Shown: positions 1 through 7,833 of the stretch, one piece after another
Layout of the letters: every line of letters begins with the position of its first letter
Position numbering within the stretch: the stretch's first letter is position 1
Assembly (NCBI RefSeq): GCF_900116905.1
Contig: NZ_FPCG01000011.1
Span: 1-64,000, forward strand
DNA from: Micrococcus terreus
GTDB lineage: Bacteria > Actinomycetota > Actinomycetes > Actinomycetales > Micrococcaceae
Length of the DNA stretch: 64,000 nucleotides
Direction of reading: 5' to 3'
Notes under the pieces: generated by a model
Told to the model about the DNA's origin: nothing
What the model saw: only the letters and a program-made list of their open reading frames with translations
The model's database searches: none
Position numbers and translations under genes: made by a program

Positions 1-316
1 CGGGATCGATGCACGGGGCGTCTTCGTCCACTGCCAGGGTGGCATCGACCAGTGCCGTCAGCGCCTGCGCCAGGTGCGAATCGGCGATCTCATATCGTGT
101 CCGACGACCCTCGGGCTCGAAGACGACGATCCCGCAATCGCGCAGGCATGCCAGGTGGTTGGACACGTTCGGGCGTGTCAGGTCCAGATCTCGGGCCAGT
201 TCCGCCGGGTAAGCGGGATGGTCGAGCAGGGTCAAGATGATCCGGGATCGAGTGGGGTCGGCCAGTGCACGACCCAGGCGGTTCATCACGTCGAGACGCG
301 AAGCAATAGTCAGCAT
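1..316 (-). CDS. cmtR: CmtR-like ArsR-family metal sensor (partial, 3' end off window)
   Basis: Winged-helix repressor of the ArsR/SmtB class; 105 residues are visible from ATG 316 and the C-terminus runs off the left edge. It is closely similar to the full-length copy at 4298-4657. Cys57 and Cys61 (in the HLACLRDCG helix) and Cys102 match the Cd/Pb-binding cysteines known for Mycobacterium tuberculosis CmtR in spacing and number. It is transcribed leftwards, so a second metal-resistance gene probably lies just outside the window. A TATAGT hexamer ends 7 nt before the ATG, so the mRNA is probably leaderless. Function as a Cd/Pb-responsive repressor is inferred from the family. Confidence 0.88.
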   Translation of the reverse strand, partial: MLTIASRLDVMNRLGRALADPTRSRIILTLLDHPAYPAELARDLDLTRPNVSNHLACLRDCGIVVFEPEGRRTRYEIADSHLAQALTALVDATLAVDEDAPCIDP

Positions 317-323
317 GGACTGA

Positions 324-329
324 ACTATA
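324..329 (-). promoter_or_regulatory. -10 hexamer of the left cmtR copy, leaderless spacing
   Basis: TATAGT on the minus strand, seven bases before the ATG at 316. No Shine-Dalgarno sequence is present. Spacing and sequence resemble the promoter of the second cmtR copy (TATGGT, six bases). Confidence 0.55.
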
Positions 330-539
330 CAGCGCGAACTGAACACTCGGTCACAGGCGTCAGCCCAGATCGCATGCCCGCAAGGGGATCCTTCACCGGG
401 ACAGCGGCCGACGGCAGGCCGGAGGAATAGGCGTCGCGATAGGGTGCACCCCGCGCAACAGAACCGTTGCGAAAGGTCTAACACCCCAACGCAACAGAGT
501 GGGCCGCCATGCGCTGCCACGGGCCCGTGAACTTCGGTG

Positions 540-938
540 TCACAGGTAGCGGCAGACATCCTCGGGGGAGCACGTGGCCGGGTCGCCGGCGGCGGCGTCC
601 TCGCGCAGGTCGGCGATCGTGGTGCGTAGCTGCGCGAGCTCGGCGAGTTGCCGGTCGATCACATCAAGGCGGGTGTCGAGCAGGTCGGTGACGTGCCGGC
701 AGGGGGCCTGCCCCCGGTCGCGGATGTCCAGCACCTGACCGATCTGGGCCAGGGTCAGCCCGGCCGCTTGCCCCCGGCGGATGAAGTCCAGCCGGTCGAG
801 CACCTCGGCGCCGTAGTCCCGGTAGCCCGCCGGGGTGCGGTCCGCGGCGGGTAGCAGCCCGACCTCCTCGTAGTACCGCAGGGTCTTGCTCGTCGTGCCC
901 GACGCCCGAGCCACCTCACCGATCCGCATGCCACTCAT
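540..938 (-). CDS. merR: MerR-family heavy-metal regulator, divergent from merA
   Basis: 132 residues. An N-terminal winged helix (about 4-70, with SKTLRYYEEVGLLP) is followed by a dimerisation helix and a C-terminal metal loop. Cys80, Cys123 and Cys129 match the three-cysteine Hg/divalent-metal arrangement of MerR; the cysteine near position 80 is what separates divalent-metal sensors from Cu(I) sensors such as CueR. It is divergent from merA, with a 24-bp perfect palindrome between them, so it is most likely the merA activator/repressor. Start is ATG 938; Met4 (929) is an alternative. Hg as inducer is inferred from merA; Zn or Cd cannot be excluded. Confidence 0.88.
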   Translation of the reverse strand: MSGMRIGEVARASGTTSKTLRYYEEVGLLPAADRTPAGYRDYGAEVLDRLDFIRRGQAAGLTLAQIGQVLDIRDRGQAPCRHVTDLLDTRLDVIDRQLAELAQLRTTIADLREDAAAGDPATCSPEDVCRYL

Positions 939-946
939 TCTCCCCC

Positions 947-978
947 TTGACCTTCCAGTGCACTGGAAGGTCGATCCT
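947..978 (+). promoter_or_regulatory. merR/merA operator-promoter
   Basis: A -35-like TTGACC (947-952) runs into a perfect 24-bp palindrome at 949-972 (left arm GACCTTCCAGTG, right arm its exact complement). A weak -10 candidate, GATCCT, lies at 973-978. The spacer of about 20 bp and the dyad between -35 and -10 are hallmarks of MerR-activated promoters. The ACCTTCC/GGAAGGT arms match the operator style known for CueR/MerR-like regulators. Confidence 0.8.
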
Positions 979-1000
979 GAGGGCGATGAAGGAGGAGTTC

Positions 1001-2449
1001 ATGACGGCAACGGCTAACAGCAGGTCGTATGACCTGGCAATGATCGGGTCCGGTGGGGCGGCGTTCGCGGCCGCGATCCGCGCCACCAACCTCGGCAGAC
1101 GGGTGGTGATGATCGAGCGTGGCACCGTCGGCGGTACCTGCGTGAACACCGGGTGCGTGCCCTCTAAGGCCTTGCTCGCGACCGCCGAGGCCCGCCACGT
1201 CACACTCGACGCCTCCCGGTTCCCCGGCCTGCCGCTCCCCGAAGTCCGGCCGGTCGACATGCCCGCCTTGATCGCCGGCAAGGATCGGCTCGTCGGGTCA
1301 CTGCGTGGCGAGAAGTACCTGGACCTGGCCACCGAGTACGGATGGGATCTCCACCCCGGGGACGCCACGTTCGTCGGCACACCCAGCGAGCCGGCACTGC
1401 GCGTCACCGGCCCTGACGGCACGGTGGAGACGGTCCGGGCCGCGCACTACCTCATCGCCACCGGCTCCAGGCCCTGGGCGCCGCCGGTCCCCGGCCTGCA
1501 GGAGGCCGGTTACCTGACCTCGACCACCGCGATGGAACTGGACCACGTCCCGGAGTCGCTGCTGGTCATCGGCGGCGGCTACGTCGCGATGGAGCAGGCC
1601 CAGCTCTTCGCTCGGCTCGGCGTCCGGGTCACCATGCTGGTCCGCTCACGGCTGGCGTCCCAGGAAGAACCCGAGGCGTCCACCGCCCTGGATGAGATCT
1701 TCACGGACGAAGGCATCCAGATCATCCGCGGCGCGGTGCCCAGCGCGGTCCGCCGCGACCCGGCCACCGGCGAGGTCACGGTCACTGCCACCACCACTGA
1801 CGGCTCACAGGAACTCCGGGCGGCCGAGGTACTCGTCGCCACCGGGCGCCGCCCGGTCACCGCCACGCTCGGTCTCGACACCGTCGACGTGCGCACCGGC
1901 GACCACGGCGAGGTGGTCGTCGACAGCCATCTGCGCAGCACCAACCCGCGCGTCTGGGCTGCCGGTGACGTCACCGCCCACCGTCAGTTCGTGTACGTCG
2001 CCGCGGCCCACGGCGCCCTCGTCGCCGACAACGCCCTCACCGGCGCCGGCCTCGAGGTCGACTACCGCCACCTGCCCCGGGTCGTGTTCACCAGCCCCGC
2101 CCTGGCCGCCGTCGGGATGACCGAACGGCAGGCCTCCGCTGCCGGGATCCGCTACGACAGCCGTGTCCTGTCACTCGCGCACGTCCCACGCGCGATCGTC
2201 AACCGCGACACCCGCGGGTTCATCAAGATGGTCACCGACGCCGACACCGGCCGCATCATCGGCATTACCGCCTTGGCCCAGGACGCCGGCGACCTCGCCG
2301 CCGCCGGGGTCTACATGCTCGAGGCCGGCATGACCACCAGCCAGGTCGCCAACCTCTGGAGCCCCTACCTGACCATGGCCGAAGGCCTCAAGCTCACCGC
2401 GCAGGCCTTCACCACCGACATCGCCAAGCTCTCCTGCTGCGCGGCGTGA
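1001..2449 (+). CDS. merA: Mercuric reductase MerA without N-terminal HMA domain
   Basis: 482 residues. Flavin disulfide oxidoreductase that reduces Hg(II) to Hg(0) with NADPH in the cytoplasm. Seen: N-terminal FAD-binding fold (IGSGGAAFAAA), redox-active GGTCVNTGCVPSK, central NAD(P)-binding GGGYVAMEQAQ, a second FAD motif (AAGDVT), and a C-terminal SCCAA vicinal cysteine pair, which is diagnostic for MerA over lipoamide dehydrogenases. The N-terminal NmerA domain is absent, as in many short actinobacterial MerAs. ATG 1001 is chosen because AAGGAGGAG precedes it; an upstream TTG (947) lies inside the operator. No merT, merP or merB is visible nearby. Confidence 0.96.
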   Translation: MTATANSRSYDLAMIGSGGAAFAAAIRATNLGRRVVMIERGTVGGTCVNTGCVPSKALLATAEARHVTLDASRFPGLPLPEVRPVDMPALIAGKDRLVGSLRGEKYLDLATEYGWDLHPGDATFVGTPSEPALRVTGPDGTVETVRAAHYLIATGSRPWAPPVPGLQEAGYLTSTTAMELDHVPESLLVIGGGYVAMEQAQLFARLGVRVTMLVRSRLASQEEPEASTALDEIFTDEGIQIIRGAVPSAVRRDPATGEVTVTATTTDGSQELRAAEVLVATGRRPVTATLGLDTVDVRTGDHGEVVVDSHLRSTNPRVWAAGDVTAHRQFVYVAAAHGALVADNALTGAGLEVDYRHLPRVVFTSPALAAVGMTERQASAAGIRYDSRVLSLAHVPRAIVNRDTRGFIKMVTDADTGRIIGITALAQDAGDLAAAGVYMLEAGMTTSQVANLWSPYLTMAEGLKLTAQAFTTDIAKLSCCAA

Positions 2450-2720
2450 ACCTGCCCCGCACACAGGGACACCGATAGGGGACCGCCTCGCCCCGGGGCG
2501 CGAGACAAGAAAATGGGCGCCGATCAGCCCTACTTACTGGCACCCCTGCGTATCGGACCTGCAACCACCGGGGAGTTCAGTCGATGCAAGAACTCCCGTC
2601 CCAGGCCTATATCTGGACGTCTTCACGACCTCTACGTGCTCGACCCGACGAGGACAGCACTGGACGACGCGATGACCGCCTTGCGGCGCCGCCATGAGGC
2701 CGCGGTCCGTTTGGGCCGCG
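2450..2720. other. Gap after merA with no supported gene
   Basis: 271 bp. A GC-rich imperfect hairpin (CTCGCCCC/GGGGCGCGAG, about 2486-2504) may terminate merA. A 74-codon reading frame at 2513-2737 has a protein-like end but no ribosome-binding site and no recognisable family, so it is not called. Confidence 0.4.
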
Positions 2721-2861
2721 TCACCGCACCACCATGACCACGATCGTCACCACGTAAGCCGCGGCGACCAGACCGATCCCCAGCAGGGTGAGCACCACCC
2801 CGCGCCGGGCCGGCCGCTGGCCCTCGTCCGGCCCGGGGCCCTTGCCGTGCTTCGCGGTCAT
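2721..2861 (-). CDS. Small single-pass membrane protein (46 aa) downstream of the CDF exporter
   Basis: 46 residues from ATG 2861 to a TGA at 2721. A charged N-terminal tail (MTAKHGKGPGPDEGQRPARR) is followed by one continuous hydrophobic segment (about 21-45, ending VVMVVR), predicting a single transmembrane helix. A good ribosome-binding site (TTAGGAG) lies 7-8 nt upstream. It follows the ArsR-CDF pair on the same strand after 64 nt and probably shares their transcript. I recognise no family. Inference: an accessory subunit or membrane micro-protein of the metal exporter. Confidence 0.6.
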   Translation of the reverse strand: MTAKHGKGPGPDEGQRPARRGVVLTLLGIGLVAAAYVVTIVVMVVR

Positions 2862-2925
2862 CGCGCGCTCCTAAGACGTTGCTCAAGCATGTGCGGCTCT
2901 CGCGAGCGGGCTTCCGTGCCGAGTG

Positions 2926-3837
2926 CTACCAGCTCAGGTCGTGACAGCCGTCGCTGCCGGCGCCCTCCACCTGCAAGGTGGCATGGGCGATACCGTAACG
3001 GTCGCGCAGCACCCGGCGCGCGCCGGCAAGCACGGCGCCGTGGTCCGCGCCCTGGTCAGCGACCAGGTGGGCCGTGGCCACGTTCATCCCCGACGTCAGG
3101 GTCCACAGGTGCAGGTCGTGGACCTCCTCCACCCCCTCGACCGCGTCCAGGTCACCGGCGACGTCCTCCGGGTCCACCCCTTCCGGGGCGTGCTGGCCCA
3201 GCACCGCGATCACCTGCCTGCCCAGAACCACTGCCCGGATGATGACGAAGACCGCGATGAGCGCCGCGACCACGACGTCCCAGATCGGCTGGCCGGTGAG
3301 GATGATCAGCACGCCGGCGACCATGACACCCACCGACCCGGCGGCGTCGGCGATCACCTCGTAGTAGGCGCCCTTGACGTTCAGGCTGTCCTTGGCCCCG
3401 CTGCGCAGCAGCAGCATGGAGATGATGTTGATCACCAGGCCGGCGAAGCCGACCGCGAGCATAGCGCCGGAGGCCACCTCCGGCGCGTCGCCCAGCCGGC
3501 TGATGGCCTCGACCACCACGTACACCCCGACCGCGAGCATCGCCAGCACCGCCAACGCCGAGGCGAACACCTCGGCCCGGTAGGAGCCATAGGTGCGTCG
3601 CCCTGTGGAGTCCGGCCGGCTCGCGATGCGCGTCGCCAGCAGCGCCGCACCCAGCACCACCACATCGGCAGCCATGTGCCCGGCATCCGACAGCAGCGCC
3701 AACGACCCCGACACCAGCCCCGCGACCAGCTCGATCAGGAAGAAGCCCGCCGTCAGGGCGAACGCCCCCGCCAGCCGCCGACGGTAGCGGCCACCGGCAT
3801 GCCCGGTCGCCGGGGCATGGCTGTGTCCCGCCCCCAT
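2926..3837 (-). CDS. czcD: CDF-family divalent cation exporter (CzcD/ZitB type)
   Basis: 303 residues. Proton-coupled efflux of Zn/Co/Cd across the membrane. A His-containing N-terminus (GAGHSHAPATGHAGG) is followed by six hydrophobic segments. The TM2 site motif SDAGHMAAD and TM5 EVIADAAGS are visible; the usual His of the TM5 HxxxD pair is Glu here, which may shift metal preference. A cytoplasmic C-terminal domain has HDLHLWTLTSG. Its ATG overlaps the TGA of the upstream ArsR gene by one base (TGATG), so translation is coupled. Zn is the favoured substrate from the regulator; this is inference. Confidence 0.92.
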   Translation of the reverse strand: MGAGHSHAPATGHAGGRYRRRLAGAFALTAGFFLIELVAGLVSGSLALLSDAGHMAADVVVLGAALLATRIASRPDSTGRRTYGSYRAEVFASALAVLAMLAVGVYVVVEAISRLGDAPEVASGAMLAVGFAGLVINIISMLLLRSGAKDSLNVKGAYYEVIADAAGSVGVMVAGVLIILTGQPIWDVVVAALIAVFVIIRAVVLGRQVIAVLGQHAPEGVDPEDVAGDLDAVEGVEEVHDLHLWTLTSGMNVATAHLVADQGADHGAVLAGARRVLRDRYGIAHATLQVEGAGSDGCHDLSW

Positions 3838-4211
3838 CAGCCCTGCCCCTCGTGGCGGGCGTGCTCACGGGAGACGTCCAGCAGCATCCGCACATGCCCG
3901 TCAGCGAGGCGGTAGTACACCATCCGCCCCTCCCGGCGGTTCTCGACCACCCCAGCGGTACGCAGCACCCGCAGCACCTGGGACACCGACGCCTCCGCGA
4001 CATCGACCGACGCCGCCAGGTCACACACGCACAGCTCGCCGGCCTCCAGCAACGCATACAGCACCCGGGCACGGCGCGGGTCCCCCAGGAGCTTGAACAG
4101 CCCGGCCAACCTGCCGGCCTCGCGCTCGTCGGGGATCCTCTCCCGGGTCAGCGCCACCTTCTCCGGATGGACGGCGGTGACCTGACACGAATCCAACGGC
4201 GTCACACTCAT
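3837..4211 (-). CDS. ArsR/SmtB-family zinc-type repressor
   Basis: 124 residues from ATG 4211. Winged-helix repressor with ELCVCDLA in the recognition-adjacent helix and a canonical alpha-5 metal site D-x-H-x10-H-x2-H (DGH...EHARH) near the C-terminus, as known for the Zn sensors SmtB and CzrA. The ELCVC cysteines could give a second, softer-metal site (CadC-like). It sits first in a two- or three-gene unit with the CDF exporter and is presumably autoregulatory. ATG 4211 is preferred over an upstream in-frame Met because a TATGGT box lies exactly six bases before it. Confidence 0.9.
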   Translation of the reverse strand: MSVTPLDSCQVTAVHPEKVALTRERIPDEREAGRLAGLFKLLGDPRRARVLYALLEAGELCVCDLAASVDVAEASVSQVLRVLRTAGVVENRREGRMVYYRLADGHVRMLLDVSREHARHEGQG

Positions 4212-4217
4212 GCCACG

Positions 4218-4255
4218 ACCATACACCAATGCAGATGTGCAGATATCAGCAGCGG
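4218..4255 (-). promoter_or_regulatory. Promoter/operator region of the zinc ArsR-CDF unit
   Basis: Minus-strand TATGGT at 4218-4223 lies six bases before the ATG (leaderless geometry). Just upstream are two direct copies of ATCTGCA, one within GATATCTGCA, over about 4228-4246. This AT-richer repeat is the best candidate for the repressor site. Confidence 0.55.
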
Positions 4256-4285
4256 GAGCCACACACGAGAGGTCAGCAGGTTCTG

Positions 4286-4291
4286 TATGGT
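4286..4291 (+). promoter_or_regulatory. -10 hexamer of cmtR, leaderless spacing
   Basis: TATGGT, followed by six bases and the ATG at 4298. No Shine-Dalgarno sequence is present. The sequence CAGC-GCATGCTGACTATT around the start is shared with the left cmtR copy. Confidence 0.6.
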
Positions 4292-4297
4292 CAGCGC

Positions 4298-4657
4298 ATG
4301 CTGACTATTGCTTCGCGGCTGGACGTGATGAACCGGCTGGGCCGGGCGATGGCCGACCCGACCCGCTCCCGCATCTTCATGACACTCCTCGAGGGCCCGA
4401 GCTACCCGGCGGTACTCGCCCGCGACCTAGGCCTGACCCGGTCGAACGTGTCGAACCACCTCACCTGCCTGCGGGACTGCGGCATCGTCGTGGCCGAGCC
4501 CGAGGGGCGCCAGACGCGGTACGAGATCGCCGACCCCCACCTGGGGGCGGCGATGACCGCGCTGGTCGAGGTGACGCTGGCCGTCGATGAGAACGCCCCG
4601 TGCGTGGATGCCACCTGCACGGTGCCCGGCTGCTGCCCGAGCGGGACCGTGGCATGA
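4298..4657 (+). CDS. cmtR: CmtR, Cd/Pb-sensing ArsR-family repressor
   Basis: 119 residues. Winged-helix DNA-binding domain with metal ligands Cys57 and Cys61 in the recognition helix and Cys102 in the tail, exactly the residue numbers known for M. tuberculosis CmtR; the tail adds CTVPGCC. It represses the downstream efflux ATPase until Cd or Pb binds. ATG 4298 is chosen because TATGGT lies six bases upstream. The stop overlaps the ATPase start (ATGA), so the two are co-translated. A near-duplicate, oriented outwards, sits at 1-316. Confidence 0.93.
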   Translation: MLTIASRLDVMNRLGRAMADPTRSRIFMTLLEGPSYPAVLARDLGLTRSNVSNHLTCLRDCGIVVAEPEGRQTRYEIADPHLGAAMTALVEVTLAVDENAPCVDATCTVPGCCPSGTVA

Positions 4658-6558
4658 GGGCGACCACCCACACCCCCGTCGAGGAGCTCGAGACCGACGA
4701 CGAGCACGAGACCCCGTGGTGGGCTGACCGCGCCGTCCTGATCCCCATCGCCTCGGGGGTCGCGTTCGTCGCCGGGCTGGCCTGTGAGTGGTCCGGCGCC
4801 CAGAGCGCGGCGCTGGTGCTGTTCTGGGTCGGTCTGCTGCTCGGGGCCTCCACGTTCGTCCCCGGTGCGCTGCGCAAGCTCGCCACGGGCAAGCTCGGCA
4901 TCGCGCTCCTCATGACGATGAGCGCCACCGGCGCGGTCATCCTCGGCCACGTGGAGGAGGCCGCGGCCCTGGCCTTCCTCTACTCCATCGCCGAGGCCTT
5001 GGAGGACCGGGCGATGGACCGGGCGCGTGCCGGGCTGCGCGCGCTGCTCAAGCTCGTGCCCCAGAGCGCCACCGTCCTCACCGACGGCCATAGCGCGAGC
5101 GTCCCGGCCCGTGACCTGGCCGCGGGGCAGGTCATGCTGATCAGGCCCGGTGAGCGCATCGCCACCGACGGCATCGTCCGCAGCGGGCACAGCAGCGTGG
5201 ACACCTCGGCGATCACCGGTGAGTCCATCCCCGTCGAGGTCGGCCCCGGTGATGAGGTGTCTGCCGGGGCGATCAACGCCGCCGGAGCCCTGCAGGTCGA
5301 GGCGACCGCGCCCGGCACCGACAACTCCCTGACCACGATCGTGAGCCTGGTCGAACGCGCCCAGGCCGAGAAGGGGCAACGCGCCCGGCTGGCCGACCGC
5401 ATCGCCCGTCCGCTCGTGCCCGGCGTCCTGGTCCTGGCCGTGCTGGTCGCGCTCATCGGCTCACTCGCCGGTGACCCGCAGACCTGGATCACCCGCGCCC
5501 TGGTGGTGCTCGTGGCCGCCTCCCCGTGTGCGCTGGCGATCGCGGTGCCGATCACCGTGGTCTCCGCGGTCGGCTCGGCCAGCAAGTTCGGCGTCATCAT
5601 CAAGAGCGGTGCCATCTTCGAACGATTCGGGGACATCGGGCACGTCGCCTTCGACAAGACCGGGACCCTGACCCGCAACCAGCCCACCGTCACCGCCGTC
5701 GTCCCCGCCGCCGACGTCACCGAGCAACAGGTCCTGGCCTGGGCCGCCGCGCTCGAGCAGCACAGCACCCACCCCCTCGCCACCGCCATCACCCACGCCG
5801 CCCCCACAATCCCCGCCGCCCAGGGCACCACCGAGGAAGCCGGCCACGGAATCCACGGCACCGTCGACGGCGCCGTAGTGCTGGTCGGCAGCCCCCGCTG
5901 GGTCGACCCCGGCGACCTCACCTACCGGGTCCGTGACCTGGAGGCCCAGGGGATGACGGTCGTCGTCGTCCACCGCGACGGCGCGGTCGCCGGGGCGATC
6001 GGGGTGCGTGACGAGCTCCGTCCCGAGGTCCCCGAGGTCATCACGACCCTGGCGGGCCAGGGCATCGACGTCACGATGCTGACCGGAGACAACGAGCGCA
6101 CCGCCCGCGCCCTCGCGGCCCAGGCCGGCATCAGCGACGTGCGCGCCGAGCTGCGCCCCGAAGGCAAGTCCGCCGCCGTGGGCGAGCTCAGCGTGCGCCG
6201 GCCCACCGCGATGATCGGTGACGGCATCAACGACGCCCCCGCCCTGGCCGCGGCCGACGTCGGGATCGCGATGGGAGCCACCGGCTCCGACGCCGCGATC
6301 GAGTCCGCCGACATCGCCTTCACCGGCCAGGACCTGCGCCTGCTGCCCCAGGCCATCGCCCACGCCCGACGCGGACGGCGCATCGTCAACCAGAACATCG
6401 TCCTGTCACTGCTCATCATCGCCGCGCTGCCACCCCTGGCCATCACCGGCGTCCTGGGCCTGGCCGCCGTCGTACTCATCCACGAAGTCGCCGAGGTCCT
6501 GGTCATCCTCAACGGCCTGCGCGCCGCACGCACCCACCAGCCCACGCGCGGACACTGA
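4654..6558 (+). CDS. P1B-type heavy-metal efflux ATPase (CtpG-like)
   Basis: 634 residues. ATP-driven export of soft or borderline divalent metals. Seen: actuator TGES (188-191), TM ion motif SPC (290-292) in place of the CPC of ZntA/CadA, phosphorylation site DKTGTLT (D334), HSTHPLA in the nucleotide-binding domain, MLTGDN, GDGINDAP (from 522), and HEVAEV in the last membrane helices (H610, E611). There is no N-terminal CxxC domain. SPC plus a late HE motif points away from classic CadA. The cmtR partner matches the cmtR-ctpG arrangement known in mycobacteria. The exact metal (Cd, Pb, Co) is inference. Confidence 0.9.
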   Translation: MRATTHTPVEELETDDEHETPWWADRAVLIPIASGVAFVAGLACEWSGAQSAALVLFWVGLLLGASTFVPGALRKLATGKLGIALLMTMSATGAVILGHVEEAAALAFLYSIAEALEDRAMDRARAGLRALLKLVPQSATVLTDGHSASVPARDLAAGQVMLIRPGERIATDGIVRSGHSSVDTSAITGESIPVEVGPGDEVSAGAINAAGALQVEATAPGTDNSLTTIVSLVERAQAEKGQRARLADRIARPLVPGVLVLAVLVALIGSLAGDPQTWITRALVVLVAASPCALAIAVPITVVSAVGSASKFGVIIKSGAIFERFGDIGHVAFDKTGTLTRNQPTVTAVVPAADVTEQQVLAWAAALEQHSTHPLATAITHAAPTIPAAQGTTEEAGHGIHGTVDGAVVLVGSPRWVDPGDLTYRVRDLEAQGMTVVVVHRDGAVAGAIGVRDELRPEVPEVITTLAGQGIDVTMLTGDNERTARALAAQAGISDVRAELRPEGKSAAVGELSVRRPTAMIGDGINDAPALAAADVGIAMGATGSDAAIESADIAFTGQDLRLLPQAIAHARRGRRIVNQNIVLSLLIIAALPPLAITGVLGLAAVVLIHEVAEVLVILNGLRAARTHQPTRGH

Positions 6559-6624
6559 CCCCCGCGGACCAACGCGGCCCCACTGACCCACCGCCGGCGG
6601 TCCGGCGCGCCCTGAAAGGCACCG

Positions 6625-7230
6625 ATGGAACTGCTCACCCCGATCCTGCAGGCGATCGGCCTGTTCGTGGCCACGAACATCGACGACATCATCGTCCTGT
6701 CCCTCTTCTACGCCCGCGGCGCCGGCCAGCGGGGCACCACCCGCAAGATCCTGCTCGGCCAGTACCTCGGCTTCGGGGGCATCCTGCTCGCCGCCGTGGT
6801 GATCTCCCTCGGGGCCCGCAGCTTCCTGCCCGAGGACGCCCTGCCCTACTTCGGGCTCATCCCCCTCGCCCTGGGCCTCTACGCGGCATGGCGAGCGTGG
6901 CGCAACCGCGGTGACGACGACGATGACGAGGCCAAGGTCGCCGACAAGCAGGTCGGAGTCCTGACCGTGGCCGCCGTGACGTTCGCCAATGGCGGAGACA
7001 ACATCGGGGTCTACGTCCCCGTCTTCGCCACCGCGTCCACCACCGCGATCATCGCCTACTGCCTCGTCTTCCTCGCCCTGGTCGGCCTCCTCGTCCTCGC
7101 AGCCAAGTACGTCGCCACCCGCCGGCCCATCGCCGAGATCCTCGAACGCTGGGAACACATCCTCTTCCCGCTGGTCCTCATCGGCCTCGGCATCGTCATC
7201 CTCCTCGAGGGCGGCGCCTTCGGCTTGTAG
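6625..7230 (+). CDS. cadD: CadD-family cadmium resistance transporter
   Basis: 201 residues, about the family length. LysE-superfamily membrane protein with six hydrophobic segments, the N-terminal signature FVATNIDDIIVLSLF and the repeat-half counterpart FANGGDNIGVYVPVF. An acidic loop (DDDDDEAKVADKQ) separates the halves. CadD proteins give Cd resistance. It lies 66 nt after the P1B ATPase on the same strand and is probably the last gene of the cmtR operon. It ends with TAG; the GC-rich chromosome to its right has a long empty gap. Confidence 0.9.
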   Translation: MELLTPILQAIGLFVATNIDDIIVLSLFYARGAGQRGTTRKILLGQYLGFGGILLAAVVISLGARSFLPEDALPYFGLIPLALGLYAAWRAWRNRGDDDDDEAKVADKQVGVLTVAAVTFANGGDNIGVYVPVFATASTTAIIAYCLVFLALVGLLVLAAKYVATRRPIAEILERWEHILFPLVLIGLGIVILLEGGAFGL

Positions 7231-7445
7231 CTCACGCCCGCGGCGCCCGACATCACTGGAAATTCAACGACGACTGACAGAACGTCGCGGTCCTCGGGAG
7301 CAAACGCTGTTACCTCTTCTGCGGCGGGAGGGGGAGGTCTGCGGCATGAGCATTGACCGTCCCGTAAGTGGAACCCCCACCGGACGCTCAGTCGGTTGAC
7401 GTTGATCGACCTCGGCACGCCTTGGACAGCGTCCCGTAGGCCCCG

Positions 7446-7465
7446 TTATGCCGAGTTCGGCATAA
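7446..7465. repeat. Palindrome TTATGCCGA-GT-TCGGCATAA
   Basis: Nine-base arms (ten with the flanking G/C) around a 2-base centre, perfectly complementary. It lies 3 bp outside the left inverted repeat of the 7468-7833 element and uses the same half-site. It resembles a recombinase or repressor binding site. Confidence 0.75.
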
Positions 7466-7467
7466 CC

Positions 7468-7833
7468 GGTCTCATGCCGAGCAGCAGATTATGCCGAGAT
7501 CGGTGACAAGTAGATGCATCGTGCCTGCTCAGAGGCGTTCTTGGTGTTGGGCTGCTCGGCATAATCCAGGCGCCCCGGAGAAAGCGAGGAGGCGGTCTGG
7601 GGATCATCCCGCGCGCCATCTCTCGCAGGCGGTGCGCGTCAATCCGCGGGATCCCCATGCGCACTCACCCTTGTCCCTGATCGATCTTCCCGACGAGATC
7701 AACGAAACGGACCAACAGGCACCGACGAAGTCGACCGTTATGCCGAGCGGCTCACCCCGAACACCGCTCTGACCAGCAACAAGACGAGCCGCCGGACCGC
7801 CACTCGGCATAACCAGCTGCTCGGCATGAGACC
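7468..7833. mobile_element. MITE-like element with 31-bp inverted terminal repeats, no coding capacity
   Basis: Left repeat 7468-7498 and right repeat 7803-7833 (inverted) agree at 29 of 31 positions (GGTCTCATGCCGAGCAGC, then 3 nt, then TTATGCCGAG). Each repeat holds two tandem half-sites spaced 17 bases apart. Two more half-sites lie inside, at 7556-7564 (inverted) and 7738-7746 (direct). The interior has no transposase. It could be the non-autonomous remnant of a transposon or of a tyrosine-recombinase element; the paired half-sites favour a recombinase. No clear target duplication was found. Confidence 0.6.

Noticed and set aside
74-430. Open frame of 118 codons on the plus strand at the left edge
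   Set aside because: It is antisense to the cmtR-like gene, has no ribosome-binding site and its sequence is not protein-like.
2513-2737. 74-codon plus-strand frame after merA
   Set aside because: The end looks somewhat protein-like, but there is no ribosome-binding site, no family match, and its 3' end overlaps the better-supported 46-residue gene on the other strand.
7446-7833. CRISPR array
   Set aside because: Half-sites are 9 bases, occur in both orientations and at unequal spacing; there are no regular spacers and no cas genes. No CRISPR array was seen anywhere in the window.
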